Shown: positions 14,861 through 24,364, numbered from the stretch's first letter. The stretch: DNA of 35,615 nt from Janthinobacterium sp. GW456P (GCF_002127655.1 NZ_NEHB01000044.1:1-35615); one strand, 5' to 3'. Notes: generated by a model not told the origin, from the sequence alone. Made by a program: numbers and translations.

Positions 14861-14874
14861 TATGATGCATCATA
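14861..14874. promoter_or_regulatory. 14-bp palindromic operator before the GntR operon
   Basis: TATGATGCATCATA is a perfect 14-base palindrome, 24 bases upstream of the regulator start. A further half-site TGATGTA on the minus strand lies directly beside it. FCD-type GntR proteins typically bind short dyads of this sort in their own promoters, so autoregulation is likely. A divergent effect on the thioesterase gene (start 14973) is possible. Confidence 0.55.
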
Positions 14875-14972
14875 CATCAATGTGAAAAACAGTGTTTTTT
14901 CAGGCGTGCGCCGCAGACAGGACACGCCGCAAGCACGTACAATCAGCCGCCACCGCATCGAAAGGAGCGCTC

Positions 14973-15413
14973 TTGAACTGGGATTATCCGCACGCCCATA
15001 CCCTGCCCGTCACGCCGGAAGCGGGCGACATCGACGGCTTGCAACACACCAACAACGCCGTCTACGTGCGCTGGTGCGAGCATATCGCCTGGCACCACTC
15101 GGCCACCCTGGGGCTGGACCTCGACGATTACCGGCGCCTGGACCGGGCCATGGCGATCCGCCGCGGCGAATACGACTACCTGCTGCCCACCAAGGCGGGG
15201 GAAGCGCTGACCCTGGCCACCTGGCTGTGCGCCAGCGACGGGCGTTCCAGCATGGAGCGGCGCTTCCAGCTGATCCGAGACAGCGACGCCGCCACGGTCG
15301 TGCGCGGCCGCTGGGACCTGATCTGCATCGAATTGAGCAGCGGCCGCGCGCGCCGCCTGCCGCCCGAGTTCCTGGCCGTGTACGAACCGGCCATCGTCGC
15401 GGCTGCCACGTAA
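14973..15413 (+). CDS. Hotdog-fold acyl-CoA thioesterase
   Basis: 146-residue cytosolic thioesterase of the 4-hydroxybenzoyl-CoA/YbgC group. The signature DIDGLQHTNNAVYVRWCE carries the catalytic-region Asp, His and NN-Y. A central strand (RGEYDYLLPTKAGEALTLAT) and VRGRWDLICIEL complete the fold. There is no ATG at the proper N-terminus. A TTG at 14973 with AAAGGAG at 14961-14967 (five-base spacing) is the best start and matches the family, although the frame is open further upstream. Substrate unknown. It lies divergent from the GntR operon. Confidence 0.87.
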   Translation: MNWDYPHAHTLPVTPEAGDIDGLQHTNNAVYVRWCEHIAWHHSATLGLDLDDYRRLDRAMAIRRGEYDYLLPTKAGEALTLATWLCASDGRSSMERRFQLIRDSDAATVVRGRWDLICIELSSGRARRLPPEFLAVYEPAIVAAAT

Positions 15414-15564
15414 AGTGTCGCGCGGGCCGCCGTTTTGCGCGCCGTTCGGCGAAGATGCGGGGCGTTTCCTGTGCCTCCGCAGTGCAACATGCATTTCGCT
15501 CCTGCTTTGCCCGTGCATGCTTTAGAATCAGCGACCTCAGCCCCGTAAAAACAGGATAAAACAT

Positions 15565-16929
15565 ATGACGGCAGTCGGGAATACCGAACCACAAGAGCTC
15601 AAGCGCGGCCTGAAAAGCCGCCACATCCAGCTCATCGCCCTGGGCGGCGCCATCGGCACCGGCCTGTTTCTGGGCATCGCGCAAACCATCAAGATGGCCG
15701 GCCCTTCCGTGCTGCTCGGCTATGGCATCGCCGGCGTCATCGCCTTTCTGATCATGCGCCAGCTGGGCGAGATGGTGGTCGACGAACCCGTCGCCGGCTC
15801 CTTCAGCTATTTCGCCGACAAATACTGCGGCCATCTGCCCGGCTTCCTGTCGGGCTGGAATTACTGGGTGCTGTATGTGCTCGTCAGCATGGTCGAACTG
15901 ACGGCCGTCGGCATCTACGTGCAGTACTGGTGGCCGGACGTGCCCACCTGGGTCTCGGCGCTGGTGTTCTTTTGCGTCATCAACGCCATCAGCCTGCTGA
16001 ACGTCAAGGCATTTGGCGAAATGGAATTCTGGTTCGCCATCATCAAGGTCGTCGCCATCATCGGCATGATCGTCTTCGGCGCCTACCTGCTCGCTTCCGG
16101 CGACGCGGGTCCGCAGGCGTCGGTGGCCAACCTGTGGCAGCACGGCGGCTTCTTCCCGAATGGCTGGCAAGGGCTGGTGATGGCCATGGCCGTCATCATG
16201 TTTTCGTTCGGCGGCCTGGAACTGGTGGGCATCACGGCGGCCGAGGCGGACGACCCCAGCACGACGATTCCCCGCGCCACCAACCAGGCCATCTACCGCA
16301 TCCTGATCTTTTACATCGGCGCGCTGGGCATCTTGCTGTCCCTGTACCCATGGCAAAACGTCGTCACCGGCGGCAGCCCTTTTGTCCTGATCTTCCATGC
16401 GCTCGACAGCAACCTGGTGGCCACAGCCCTGAACGTGGTGGTGCTGACGGCGGCACTGTCCGTGTATAACAGCGGCGTGTACTGCAACACGCGCATGCTG
16501 TTCGGCCTGGCGAAACAGGGAAATGCGCCGCGCGCGCTGCTGCAGCTGAACCGCCGCGGCGTGCCGCTGGCGGCCCTGGGCGTGTCGGCCCTGGCCACCG
16601 GCGCCTGCGTGGTGGTCAATTACCTCATGCCGGGCAAAGCATTCCAGGTATTGATGGGCTTGGTCGTCTCGGCCCTGATCATCAACTGGGCCATGATCAG
16701 CTGGATCCATCTGCGCTTCCGCGCGCAGAAAAAGGCCGAGGGCAAGACGACCCTGTTCCAGAGCCTGGGCTACCCGTTCACCAACTACCTGTGCCTGGTC
16801 TTCTTGGCCGGCATCCTGGTGATCATGTATCTGACGCCGGGCCTGCGCATCTCCGTCTACCTGATTCCCGTGTGGCTCGCCGCACTGGGCGTCGGCTACT
16901 GGATCAAGCAAAACAAGGCCAAGGCATAG
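15565..16929 (+). CDS. Amino-acid permease (APC superfamily, AroP/ProY type)
   Basis: 454-residue inner-membrane proton/amino-acid symporter with about 12 predicted helices. The first helix has the amino-acid-transporter signature (LKSRHIQLIALGGAIGTGLF), with IGTGLFLG binding the substrate backbone. VDEPVAGSFSYFADKY, FSFGGLELVGITAAEADDP and TRMLFGLAKQGNAPRAL are typical of the AroP/PheP/ProY/AnsP group. An AGGA lies about 10 bases before the ATG. The substrate cannot be fixed from sequence. A strong hairpin terminator follows 39 bases after the stop. The upstream thioesterase is 152 bases away, so this is probably its own transcript. Confidence 0.92.
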   Translation: MTAVGNTEPQELKRGLKSRHIQLIALGGAIGTGLFLGIAQTIKMAGPSVLLGYGIAGVIAFLIMRQLGEMVVDEPVAGSFSYFADKYCGHLPGFLSGWNYWVLYVLVSMVELTAVGIYVQYWWPDVPTWVSALVFFCVINAISLLNVKAFGEMEFWFAIIKVVAIIGMIVFGAYLLASGDAGPQASVANLWQHGGFFPNGWQGLVMAMAVIMFSFGGLELVGITAAEADDPSTTIPRATNQAIYRILIFYIGALGILLSLYPWQNVVTGGSPFVLIFHALDSNLVATALNVVVLTAALSVYNSGVYCNTRMLFGLAKQGNAPRALLQLNRRGVPLAALGVSALATGACVVVNYLMPGKAFQVLMGLVVSALIINWAMISWIHLRFRAQKKAEGKTTLFQSLGYPFTNYLCLVFLAGILVIMYLTPGLRISVYLIPVWLAALGVGYWIKQNKAKA

Positions 16930-16967
16930 GCTGTTTTGCGCCGCAGCCAGCCAAGCAACAAGCAAAC

Positions 16968-16997
16968 AAAAAGCCCGTCTTCGCAGACGGGCTTTTT
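16968..16997. terminator. Bidirectional intrinsic terminator after the permease
   Basis: AAAAAGCCCGTCT (16968-16980), loop TCGC, AGACGGGCTTTTT (16985-16997): a 13-base perfect stem with T runs on both strands. It serves the permease from the left and the convergent unknown gene (stop at 17016) from the right. Confidence 0.93.
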
Positions 16998-17015
16998 GCA
17001 TGGACGCGGTCATGT

Positions 17016-18638
17016 CTACGCGGCGGCGTCTCCGCCCTCTTCCGGCAGTGCATCGGTTCGCCACATGCTGACGGTCTGGCCCGCATACGATTGCAGCAGC
17101 ACATCGTCGCTCAAGGTCAGCATCGCCTGCTGGCGCTGCTCCGCTTTTTTCTCGGGCGTCATGCCCAGCTCGCCCGTCCGGTACGGCCCCAGCACGGGCA
17201 GCAAGTCGCGCAGCACGGAATAATTGCCCGGCGTGGTCTTGTCCGACTCCAGCTTGCCCAGGAAATATTTCATGACACGCTCGGATTGATTGCCCTCCTG
17301 CCGCAAGCTCGCCTTCACCATCTTGCCATCCTTGTAGGCCACCTGCGCATCGCTGCTGGCCGTATCCTCGATCTGGTGATACGTATAGTTCTGCGATTCC
17401 GTGCTGTCCGTCAGGCGCAGCGGTACGCCGGGGACGAGCGTCTCATGGAAGCTGGCGCTCAGCTTCGATTGCTGCTGCTGCCTGATTGACCGCTCGTCCT
17501 GGCTGGCGCCGGCCTGCAGCGTCTTTTGCGACACTTCATAATTAAAGCCGTCCTTTTCCGAACTGCGCATGGGATTGCTGAATTTCACGGCTTGCGATAC
17601 GGAGGCGCTGAAATCGGCCAGCCCTGTCAGGATGGACTTGTCTTCGGCCGCCAGGCGCCACTTGCCCGTCTCGGGCGTGTCCGTGGTCGCTTGCGGCGCG
17701 GCGGTATTGCTGTGCAAGGCCGTAAAGCTATCCTTGAGCATGGCCATCAGGCCGGCGTCGCCGTGGCCGCGCGACGCCGCTTGGTCGAACTGCTTCATGT
17801 AGCTGCCCAGCGCCTTGGCTTGCCGTTCCTTGCTGCCCAGGGTATTGAGCTGGCTGGCGTCGACCTTCAGGTCCAGGCTGCCGGCCTCGCCGCTGAAGCT
17901 GACCTTGCGCTGCGCGCCATCGGCCTGAAAATCCAGAGTTTGCACGCCCTCTATCTCGCCGCGCACCTTGACTTCCGCATGCAGTTTCACCGACGCCAGC
18001 ACTTGCTGGTCGAACTGCATCAAGCCTTCCAGCTTGATTTTCGGCGTACTTTGTCCCATGCCGTCAATGGCCGCCTGAAAACCCTTCGCCAGGTCGCCCA
18101 GGGCACTGGCTTCAGCGTCGCTGAGGTCGCCACTCGTCGTCATGCTCACGGCCAGGCCATCGCCCTGGCTGTCGAGCGACAGCTTGACTTCCACGCCGCT
18201 CCTGGTCGTGATGCTGAGGGAAACCTTGTCTTCGCCATTGCCATGCAGGCTGCCCGGCGCGATGCTGGACGCCGCATAGACATTCGGCGTGGTGCTCGGC
18301 GGCGGCTGCCGCATCGCCTGCGAGAAATTGTAGTTGCCCAGCTTGACCTGTCCCAGCATGGCCGCGCCCAGGCCGCTGAAGCGGCCGCCAAACGCATACG
18401 ACGAAAAACTCTTCGTCATGGCCTCGCTCACCTTGTCGCGCGTCGCGCTTTCCCACACCATCGGCGGTTTCACGAGCGCCGCCGGCTTGCTTCCGCTCAC
18501 GCTTTCCGGGCTGAGGGCAACGATGGAAGACGGCGTGGATGCGGACGAAGGCGACGGCGTTTCCGTGCGGTTCGGCGTGGCAGCGGCGGCCCGCGACGGG
18601 GCGCTGTTCCAGCTTGGCAGTGGAGCGATGGAGGTCAT
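17016..18638 (-). CDS. Large protein of unknown function with Ser/Thr/Pro-rich N-terminus
   Basis: 540 residues, no family recognised. Residues 1-60 are low in complexity (SAPSRAAAATPNRTETPSPS and SSASTPSSIVAL) with no signal peptide. The middle part (about 130-260) alternates amphipathic strands (DKVSLSITTRSGVEVKLSLD, VKLHAEVKVRGEIEGVQTLD), suggesting a long beta structure. The C-terminal half is helical and Gln-rich (RSIRQQQQSKLSASFHETL) and ends MWRTDALPEEGGDAAA. It resembles substrates or tethers handled without a Sec signal, but that is speculation. The ATG at 18638 was chosen over an upstream one at 18710 whose extra 24 residues cross a palindrome. It stands alone between terminator and intergenic repeats. 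Confidence 0.75.
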   Translation of the reverse strand: MTSIAPLPSWNSAPSRAAAATPNRTETPSPSSASTPSSIVALSPESVSGSKPAALVKPPMVWESATRDKVSEAMTKSFSSYAFGGRFSGLGAAMLGQVKLGNYNFSQAMRQPPPSTTPNVYAASSIAPGSLHGNGEDKVSLSITTRSGVEVKLSLDSQGDGLAVSMTTSGDLSDAEASALGDLAKGFQAAIDGMGQSTPKIKLEGLMQFDQQVLASVKLHAEVKVRGEIEGVQTLDFQADGAQRKVSFSGEAGSLDLKVDASQLNTLGSKERQAKALGSYMKQFDQAASRGHGDAGLMAMLKDSFTALHSNTAAPQATTDTPETGKWRLAAEDKSILTGLADFSASVSQAVKFSNPMRSSEKDGFNYEVSQKTLQAGASQDERSIRQQQQSKLSASFHETLVPGVPLRLTDSTESQNYTYHQIEDTASSDAQVAYKDGKMVKASLRQEGNQSERVMKYFLGKLESDKTTPGNYSVLRDLLPVLGPYRTGELGMTPEKKAEQRQQAMLTLSDDVLLQSYAGQTVSMWRTDALPEEGGDAAA

Positions 18639-18709
18639 GGCGCGATAACCTTGCAAATAGTGATAAGGGGCATCATAAAAGTTCGATATGGTTAGTTTTT
18701 TTGCAATCA

Positions 18710-18830
18710 CCTGGCGCCAGGCAAACCTTGCGTCACGTTATCTGGCGTGGTGGCAAGTACTGCATGGCAATACTGCATTAACGGCAAGAAACAGCAAAGC
18801 ATGAGCGTCGGGGAAATGAAACATTTTCAT
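18710..18830. repeat. Intergenic palindrome and tandem near-repeat
   Basis: The 259-base gap between the unknown gene and the diguanylate cyclase holds three items: a perfect palindrome CCTGGCGCCAGG (18710-18721); a tandem pair GGCAAGTACTGCAT (18752-18765) and GGCAATACTGCAT (18766-18778), differing by one inserted G; and the dyad ATGAAA-CAT-TTTCAT (18816-18830). They are probably control sites for one or both divergent genes. No regulator can be named. Confidence 0.45.
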
Positions 18831-18897
18831 GCCGCCGGCCTCGTCCGGCCCCAACAAGTTGAATGACTGTTAGAAATGTCCATTAGAATGCTTTTCT

Positions 18898-20241
18898 ATG
18901 GAACACAAGATTCTGCACGCCCCGCTGGCCAGCTTTACCGACTTATTGCTCGACGCCGTATGCATGGTCGACGTGGAGGGGCGCTTCGTGTTCGTCAGCG
19001 CCGCCTGCGAACGCATCTTCGGCTATACGCAGCAGGAAATGATCGGCAAGCAGATGCTCGACCTGGTCGCCCCCGCCGACCGCGCACGCACCTTGGCGGC
19101 CGCGCGCGCCATCATGGATGGGCATGCGCAGACGCACTTTGAAAACCGCTACCTGCGCAAGGATGGCAGTCTGGCGCACATCATGTGGTCGGCCCGCTGG
19201 TCCGCCGCCGACCAGCTGCGCGTGGCCGTGGCGCGCGACATCACCTTGCTGAAACAGGCGCAGGCAAAACAGGCCGCGCTGTACGCCATTTCCGAAGCCA
19301 TGCAGGCGACGCAGGACTTGCCCGCCTTGCTGTACCGCATACAGCACATCATCGGCGAGCACTTGCCTGCGCGTAGCCTGACCTTGCTGCTGCAGGACGA
19401 ACATGGCGCACAGCCGCCCATGACCTGCCATGCCGGCGACAGCGCGCCCCAGCCGACATCGTCCCTGGCCAGCCTGCTGTGCGACGAAGTCCTGCGCAGC
19501 GGCCGCCCCTTGCTGCTGCAGGCGGGACAACTGGCCGGTCTGCAGCCGGCGCTGCAAACGGCGGCGGGCGCCCTGTCCTCGTGCTGGCTTGCCGTGCCCC
19601 TGTATTCCTCGATGGGCAGCATCGGCGCGCTGGCCTTGCAAGGCGGCCAGGATGCCGTCATCGGCACGGCACAAGACCAGGATTTGCTGCAATTTGTCGC
19701 CAAGCAACTAGCGACCGCCATCGAGCGCCGGCAGTTGCAGACGCAAATGCAGTTCATGGCCATGCATGATGAACTGACCCGTTTGCCGAACCGCCGCCTG
19801 TTCCACGACCGCCTGCACACGGCGTTTGCCCGCGCACACCGCCAGGAAGGCCGGCTGTCGCTGCTGTTCCTGGACTTGAACAACTTCAAGCGCGTCAACG
19901 ACGACCACGGCCATGCCTGTGGCGACCTGCTGCTGCAAACGGTGGCGAACCGCCTGCGCGATTGCATGCGCGAAACAGACACCCTGGCCAGGATGGGCGG
20001 CGATGAATTCGTCGTGCTTCTGGAAAGCAATGTCACACCGGCCGATGTCAGCCTGATTGAGCAAAAGATCCACGCGGCCCTGGCCGCGCCGCTGCACTTG
20101 GGCAACGGACAGCAATTGCGGATCACCGTCAGCATCGGCGTGGCCCACTATCCGGAAGACGGCGATACCATGCAACTGCTGTTGCGCCATGCGGACCGGG
20201 CCATGTACGCATCGAAGGTGCTTGCCGCCGCCTCGCGCTAG
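18898..20241 (+). CDS. PAS-GAF-GGDEF diguanylate cyclase
   Basis: 447-residue soluble signalling enzyme that makes cyclic di-GMP from GTP. A PAS domain spans about 12-125 (DAVCMVDVEGRFVFVSAACE, FGYTQQEMIGKQMLDLVAP, RYLRKDGSLAHIMWSARW). A GAF-like domain covers about 128-275. The GGDEF domain is about 283-440, with the intact active site GGDEF at 367-371 and a product-inhibition site RETD at 358-361, five residues before it. Both imply an active, feedback-inhibited cyclase. No membrane helix is seen. The input ligand is unknown. It may tie biofilm or motility state to the unknown divergent gene, but only position suggests that. Confidence 0.94.
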   Translation: MEHKILHAPLASFTDLLLDAVCMVDVEGRFVFVSAACERIFGYTQQEMIGKQMLDLVAPADRARTLAAARAIMDGHAQTHFENRYLRKDGSLAHIMWSARWSAADQLRVAVARDITLLKQAQAKQAALYAISEAMQATQDLPALLYRIQHIIGEHLPARSLTLLLQDEHGAQPPMTCHAGDSAPQPTSSLASLLCDEVLRSGRPLLLQAGQLAGLQPALQTAAGALSSCWLAVPLYSSMGSIGALALQGGQDAVIGTAQDQDLLQFVAKQLATAIERRQLQTQMQFMAMHDELTRLPNRRLFHDRLHTAFARAHRQEGRLSLLFLDLNNFKRVNDDHGHACGDLLLQTVANRLRDCMRETDTLARMGGDEFVVLLESNVTPADVSLIEQKIHAALAAPLHLGNGQQLRITVSIGVAHYPEDGDTMQLLLRHADRAMYASKVLAAASR

Positions 20242-20282
20242 CCTGCCCTGGCGACAGTACCGGCATGCTATACTTTCCGGCG

Positions 20283-20666
20283 ATGCTAAGACTCTTCAAA
20301 ACATGGCTGATCCTGCTGCTGATCGCGGCGGTGCCGCTGCAAGCGGCTGCCGCGGGTGCCATGCGGCTATGCCCGGCTTCGTCCGCCTCGCCTGCCAGCG
20401 CGATGGCGGCGGCTTGCCAGCATCACGCGGGACGGTCAGCCGTCCTGCAAGACAATACCGGCACGCCGGAAAAAAACCAGGCCCCGGACCAGCATCGCGC
20501 CTGCGGCGCCTGCCTTAGCTTTTGCCTGGGCGCGCTGATGCCGCCCTGCTTCACCCTTCCTGCTGCCGCCGGCGGCGCGCAACACTTCAGCAGCGCGCCC
20601 GCCGCCTTGCTGGCGGGATTCATACCCGACGGCCCGCGCCGGCCCCCGCGGCCGCTTTCCGCTTAA
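20283..20666 (+). CDS. Small exported cysteine- and histidine-containing protein
   Basis: 127 residues. A signal peptide (MLRLFKTWLILLLIAAVPLQ, cut near AAAAG) is followed by LCPASS, CQHHAG, and a cysteine-rich hydrophobic block HRACGACLSFCLGALMPPC. The plan resembles DUF2946-type copper-related proteins found next to copper genes. The next gene is a DUF411 metal-binding protein 58 bases downstream, which supports a copper-associated role. I am not sure of the family. A start at 20265 is open as well; the ATG at 20283 gives the better signal peptide. Confidence 0.65.
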   Translation: MLRLFKTWLILLLIAAVPLQAAAAGAMRLCPASSASPASAMAAACQHHAGRSAVLQDNTGTPEKNQAPDQHRACGACLSFCLGALMPPCFTLPAAAGGAQHFSSAPAALLAGFIPDGPRRPPRPLSA

Positions 20667-20724
20667 CACCCAAGCAGGCCGCCAAGGCGGCCACGATCGC
20701 CCTTATTCGTCTGAAAGCAACACC

Positions 20725-21168
20725 ATGATCAAATATTTCTTAGCGCGCGGCGCCTTCGCCGCCATGCTGGGCTTGCCCACGTTCGCCAAGGCGGCCCTGC
20801 CCGTCATTGAAGTCTACAAGAGCGCCTCGTGCGGCTGCTGTTCCGAATGGATCAAACACCTGGAGGCGAACGGTTTCACGGTGCGCGCGAAAAACGTCGA
20901 GATGCCGGCGCAATACCGCAAGCTGGCCGGCATTCCCGACGCGCTCGGCTCCTGCCACACGGGCCTCGTCAACGGCTACGCCATCGAAGGCCATGTGCCG
21001 GCCAGCGACATCAAGCAGCTGCTGCGCGAAAAACCCAAGGCGAAAGGCCTGGCCGTGCCGGCAATGCCGATGGGTTCGCCAGGCATGGAAGGGCCGCGCA
21101 AGGATGCCTATGACGTCTTGCTGGTCAAGAGCAATGGCAGCACCAGTGTTTACAAGCACTACCAGTAA
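20725..21168 (+). CDS. DUF411 family metal-binding protein (CopG-like)
   Basis: 147-residue exported protein. After a signal peptide (MIKYFLARGAFAAMLGLPTF, cut near AKA-A) comes VYKSASCGCCSEWIKHLEAN, the DUF411 C-x-C-C motif. IPDALGSCHTGLVNGYAIEG with a second Cys-His follows, then VPAMPMGSPGMEGPRKDAYD, a Met-rich loop suited to copper. The fold is thioredoxin-like. Family members are found in copper and silver resistance clusters as periplasmic proteins. A hairpin terminator follows 16 bases after the stop. Confidence 0.9.
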   Translation: MIKYFLARGAFAAMLGLPTFAKAALPVIEVYKSASCGCCSEWIKHLEANGFTVRAKNVEMPAQYRKLAGIPDALGSCHTGLVNGYAIEGHVPASDIKQLLREKPKAKGLAVPAMPMGSPGMEGPRKDAYDVLLVKSNGSTSVYKHYQ

Positions 21169-21183
21169 ACTGCCGGGGAAATG

Positions 21184-21220
21184 AAAAACGCCGCCGGAAT
21201 CGCTTCCGGCGGCGTTTTTT
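21184..21220. terminator. Bidirectional intrinsic terminator between copG-like gene and icd
   Basis: AAAACGCCGCCGGAA (21185-21199), loop TCGC, TTCCGGCGGCGTTTT (21204-21218) plus further Ts: a perfect 15-base stem ending both the DUF411 gene and the convergent icd (stop at 21259). Confidence 0.94.
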
Positions 21221-21258
21221 GTCAGGCAGCAAGGAACTTACTGCCTGTCAGGACTGCA

Positions 21259-23490
<2,232 letters not shown>

Positions 23491-23798
23491 GTTCATTCCC
23501 TTGTATGCGGTGATGCCTGGTGGTTAACTTTCTTCATTCCAAACACAGGACGGTTAGCCTTGCTTTGGACGGCTAGTGTGCCGGCGGTGACGCCGTGCTT
23601 GCCCACCGCGTATTTTAGACTGTCCTGCCGCTGTTTGTGTATCCGATGGCGACGAATCTTATATAAGACAGCAAATATCCGGAACTAGCGGGCCAGAATG
23701 GCCATTTTCCGCCTTGAAATGGATGCGGGGCGGCGGCACGGCATGTATGCCGCGCCGCAAAAACATTCCACATTGACAATATTCAAGTGGAAGCGACG
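23491..23798. other. Intergenic region between icd and a small membrane-protein gene
   Basis: 308 bases without a supported gene. It holds the icd leader, a perfect 12-base AT-rich palindrome TCTTATATAAGA (23657-23668), GGCCA-GAA-TGGCC (23692-23704), and a strong stem-loop at 23733-23758. On the minus strand TAAAAT at 23617-23612 could be an icd -10 box, but no good -35 was found. Confidence 0.6.
23733..23758. repeat. Strong intergenic stem-loop without T tract
   Basis: GCGGC (23733-23737) and CGGCAT (23739-23744) pair with ATGCCG (23747-23752) and GCCGC (23754-23758) around a two-base centre, with a single A-C mismatch: 11 pairs in 26 bases. T runs are absent after it on either strand, so it is not a standard terminator. 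It could be a REP-like unit or an mRNA 3' stabiliser for the small gene at 23799. Confidence 0.45.
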
Positions 23799-24035
23799 TC
23801 ATGCCCCCTCGTTCTTGACGATGCCGCGCACATTCGTCAGCGCCAGGCAAACGTTCAGCACGATCAATGCCCAGGCTTCGTCTTGCCAGCCCCAGCATAC
23901 CCACAGCACATTGCTGAACAAGAAAATCCAGAACCCGGCAAGGCGCCGCGCGGCCGTGCGCGAGCCCACCAGCCAGGCCGCCAGCAGCGAAGCGGCCATG
24001 GCCGGCCATTGCAACAGTTCGATGATGTCGGACAT
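23799..24035 (-). CDS. Small membrane protein, unknown function
   Basis: 78 residues with three hydrophobic segments: IIELLQWPAMAASLLAAWLV, LAGFWIFLFSNVLWVCWGWQ and EAWALIVLNVCLALTNVRG. The ending RGIVKN is typical of small YgjV/PnuC-like half-units, but the family is not certain. The start ATG 24035 has GGGAGA at a good distance. The frame remains open upstream to 24122, but that would cross the FNR-type site. It is divergent from the vio operon and shares its 329-base upstream region. Confidence 0.75.
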   Translation of the reverse strand: MSDIIELLQWPAMAASLLAAWLVGSRTAARRLAGFWIFLFSNVLWVCWGWQDEAWALIVLNVCLALTNVRGIVKNEGA

Positions 24036-24108
24036 GGCATCTCCCGTTTGTGAAGAGCTTAGCAACATTTCCACTTTATCGGCGCGCGCCTCACAGGCAA
24101 CAACTACA

Positions 24109-24122
24109 TTGATATTTATCAA
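24109..24122. promoter_or_regulatory. FNR/ANR-type site upstream of vioA
   Basis: TTGAT-ATTT-ATCAA matches the FNR/ANR consensus TTGAT-N4-ATCAA at all ten defined bases. Its centre (24115.5) is 41.5 bases before a start point implied by TATTGT at 24145-24150 used as a -10 box. That is the class II activator geometry for transcription towards vioA. The -10 match is only four of six. Binding and direction of effect (activation or repression under low oxygen) are inference. Confidence 0.65.
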
Positions 24123-24236
24123 ACTGACAGCCCGATACCCGGGCTATTGTCGGTGCCATCTTTGATTTGAAACAGAAACTCTGCTGCCAAGAATCGACCA
24201 TACCAGACGCAACGCCAGTTCTCGCCAGGCTCTTCA

Positions 24237-24311
24237 TTTCCCAGCCGATAACGCTCGCCAAGTGCGGTAACACCCAGCGTTCCCCTCTCTTGCCTACACG
24301 GGCTGGGGAAA
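24237..24311 (+). promoter_or_regulatory. Leader with mutually exclusive RNA pairings before vioA
   Basis: GGCTGGGGAAA at 24301-24311 can pair with TTTCCCAGCC at 24237-24246 (ten pairs with one bulged G). Alternatively its parts pair with CCCAGC (24273-24278) or TTCCCC (24280-24285). These options exclude one another. No T tract follows, so if it works it would more likely affect RNA stability or translation than termination. This was read by eye and not folded. Confidence 0.3.
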
Positions 24312-24364
24312 CTTTTGCTAACGATTTTGCAGCTTTTTTAATGAACGTTAAAAAGGAACTTCGT

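Larger units (their letters stand above)
24036..24364. other. Control region of the violacein operon
   Basis: 329 bases between the small membrane-protein gene and vioA, lower in GC than its surroundings. It holds an FNR/ANR-type site (24109-24122) and an imperfect stem AGCCCG-N5-CGGGCT (24129-24145). Further on are competing long-range pairings (24237-24311), a weak promoter-like pair TTGCTA (24315-24320) and TTTAAT (24337-24342), and a dyad TTTTTAA-N6-TTAAAAA (24335-24354) that reaches the vioA ribosome site. The frame in phase with vioA is open here, but homologous VioA proteins do not extend into it. I could not find a convincing lux-type box. Confidence 0.7.

Noticed and set aside
15010..17064. 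Long minus-strand open frame opposite the thioesterase and permease genes
   Set aside because: It crosses two well-supported genes and the terminator; composition is shadow-like, with no motif or start signal.
17526..18695. Plus-strand open frame opposite the 540-residue unknown gene
   Set aside because: The minus-strand frame has normal protein composition and runs to the terminator; the plus-strand one is Arg/His-rich and lacks a ribosome site. With no homologue known for either, this is a judgement on composition.
24123..24160. lux-type (quorum-sensing) box upstream of vioA
   Set aside because: CTGACAGCCCG and CGGGCTATTGTCGG form an imperfect stem with a three-base bulge, but do not match the CTG-N-CAG-type symmetry of CviR/LuxR boxes.
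24167..24364. Longer VioA, or a leader peptide in the same frame
   Set aside because: Known VioA proteins start at the position of ATG 24365, which has a proper ribosome site; the upstream translation has no supported start.
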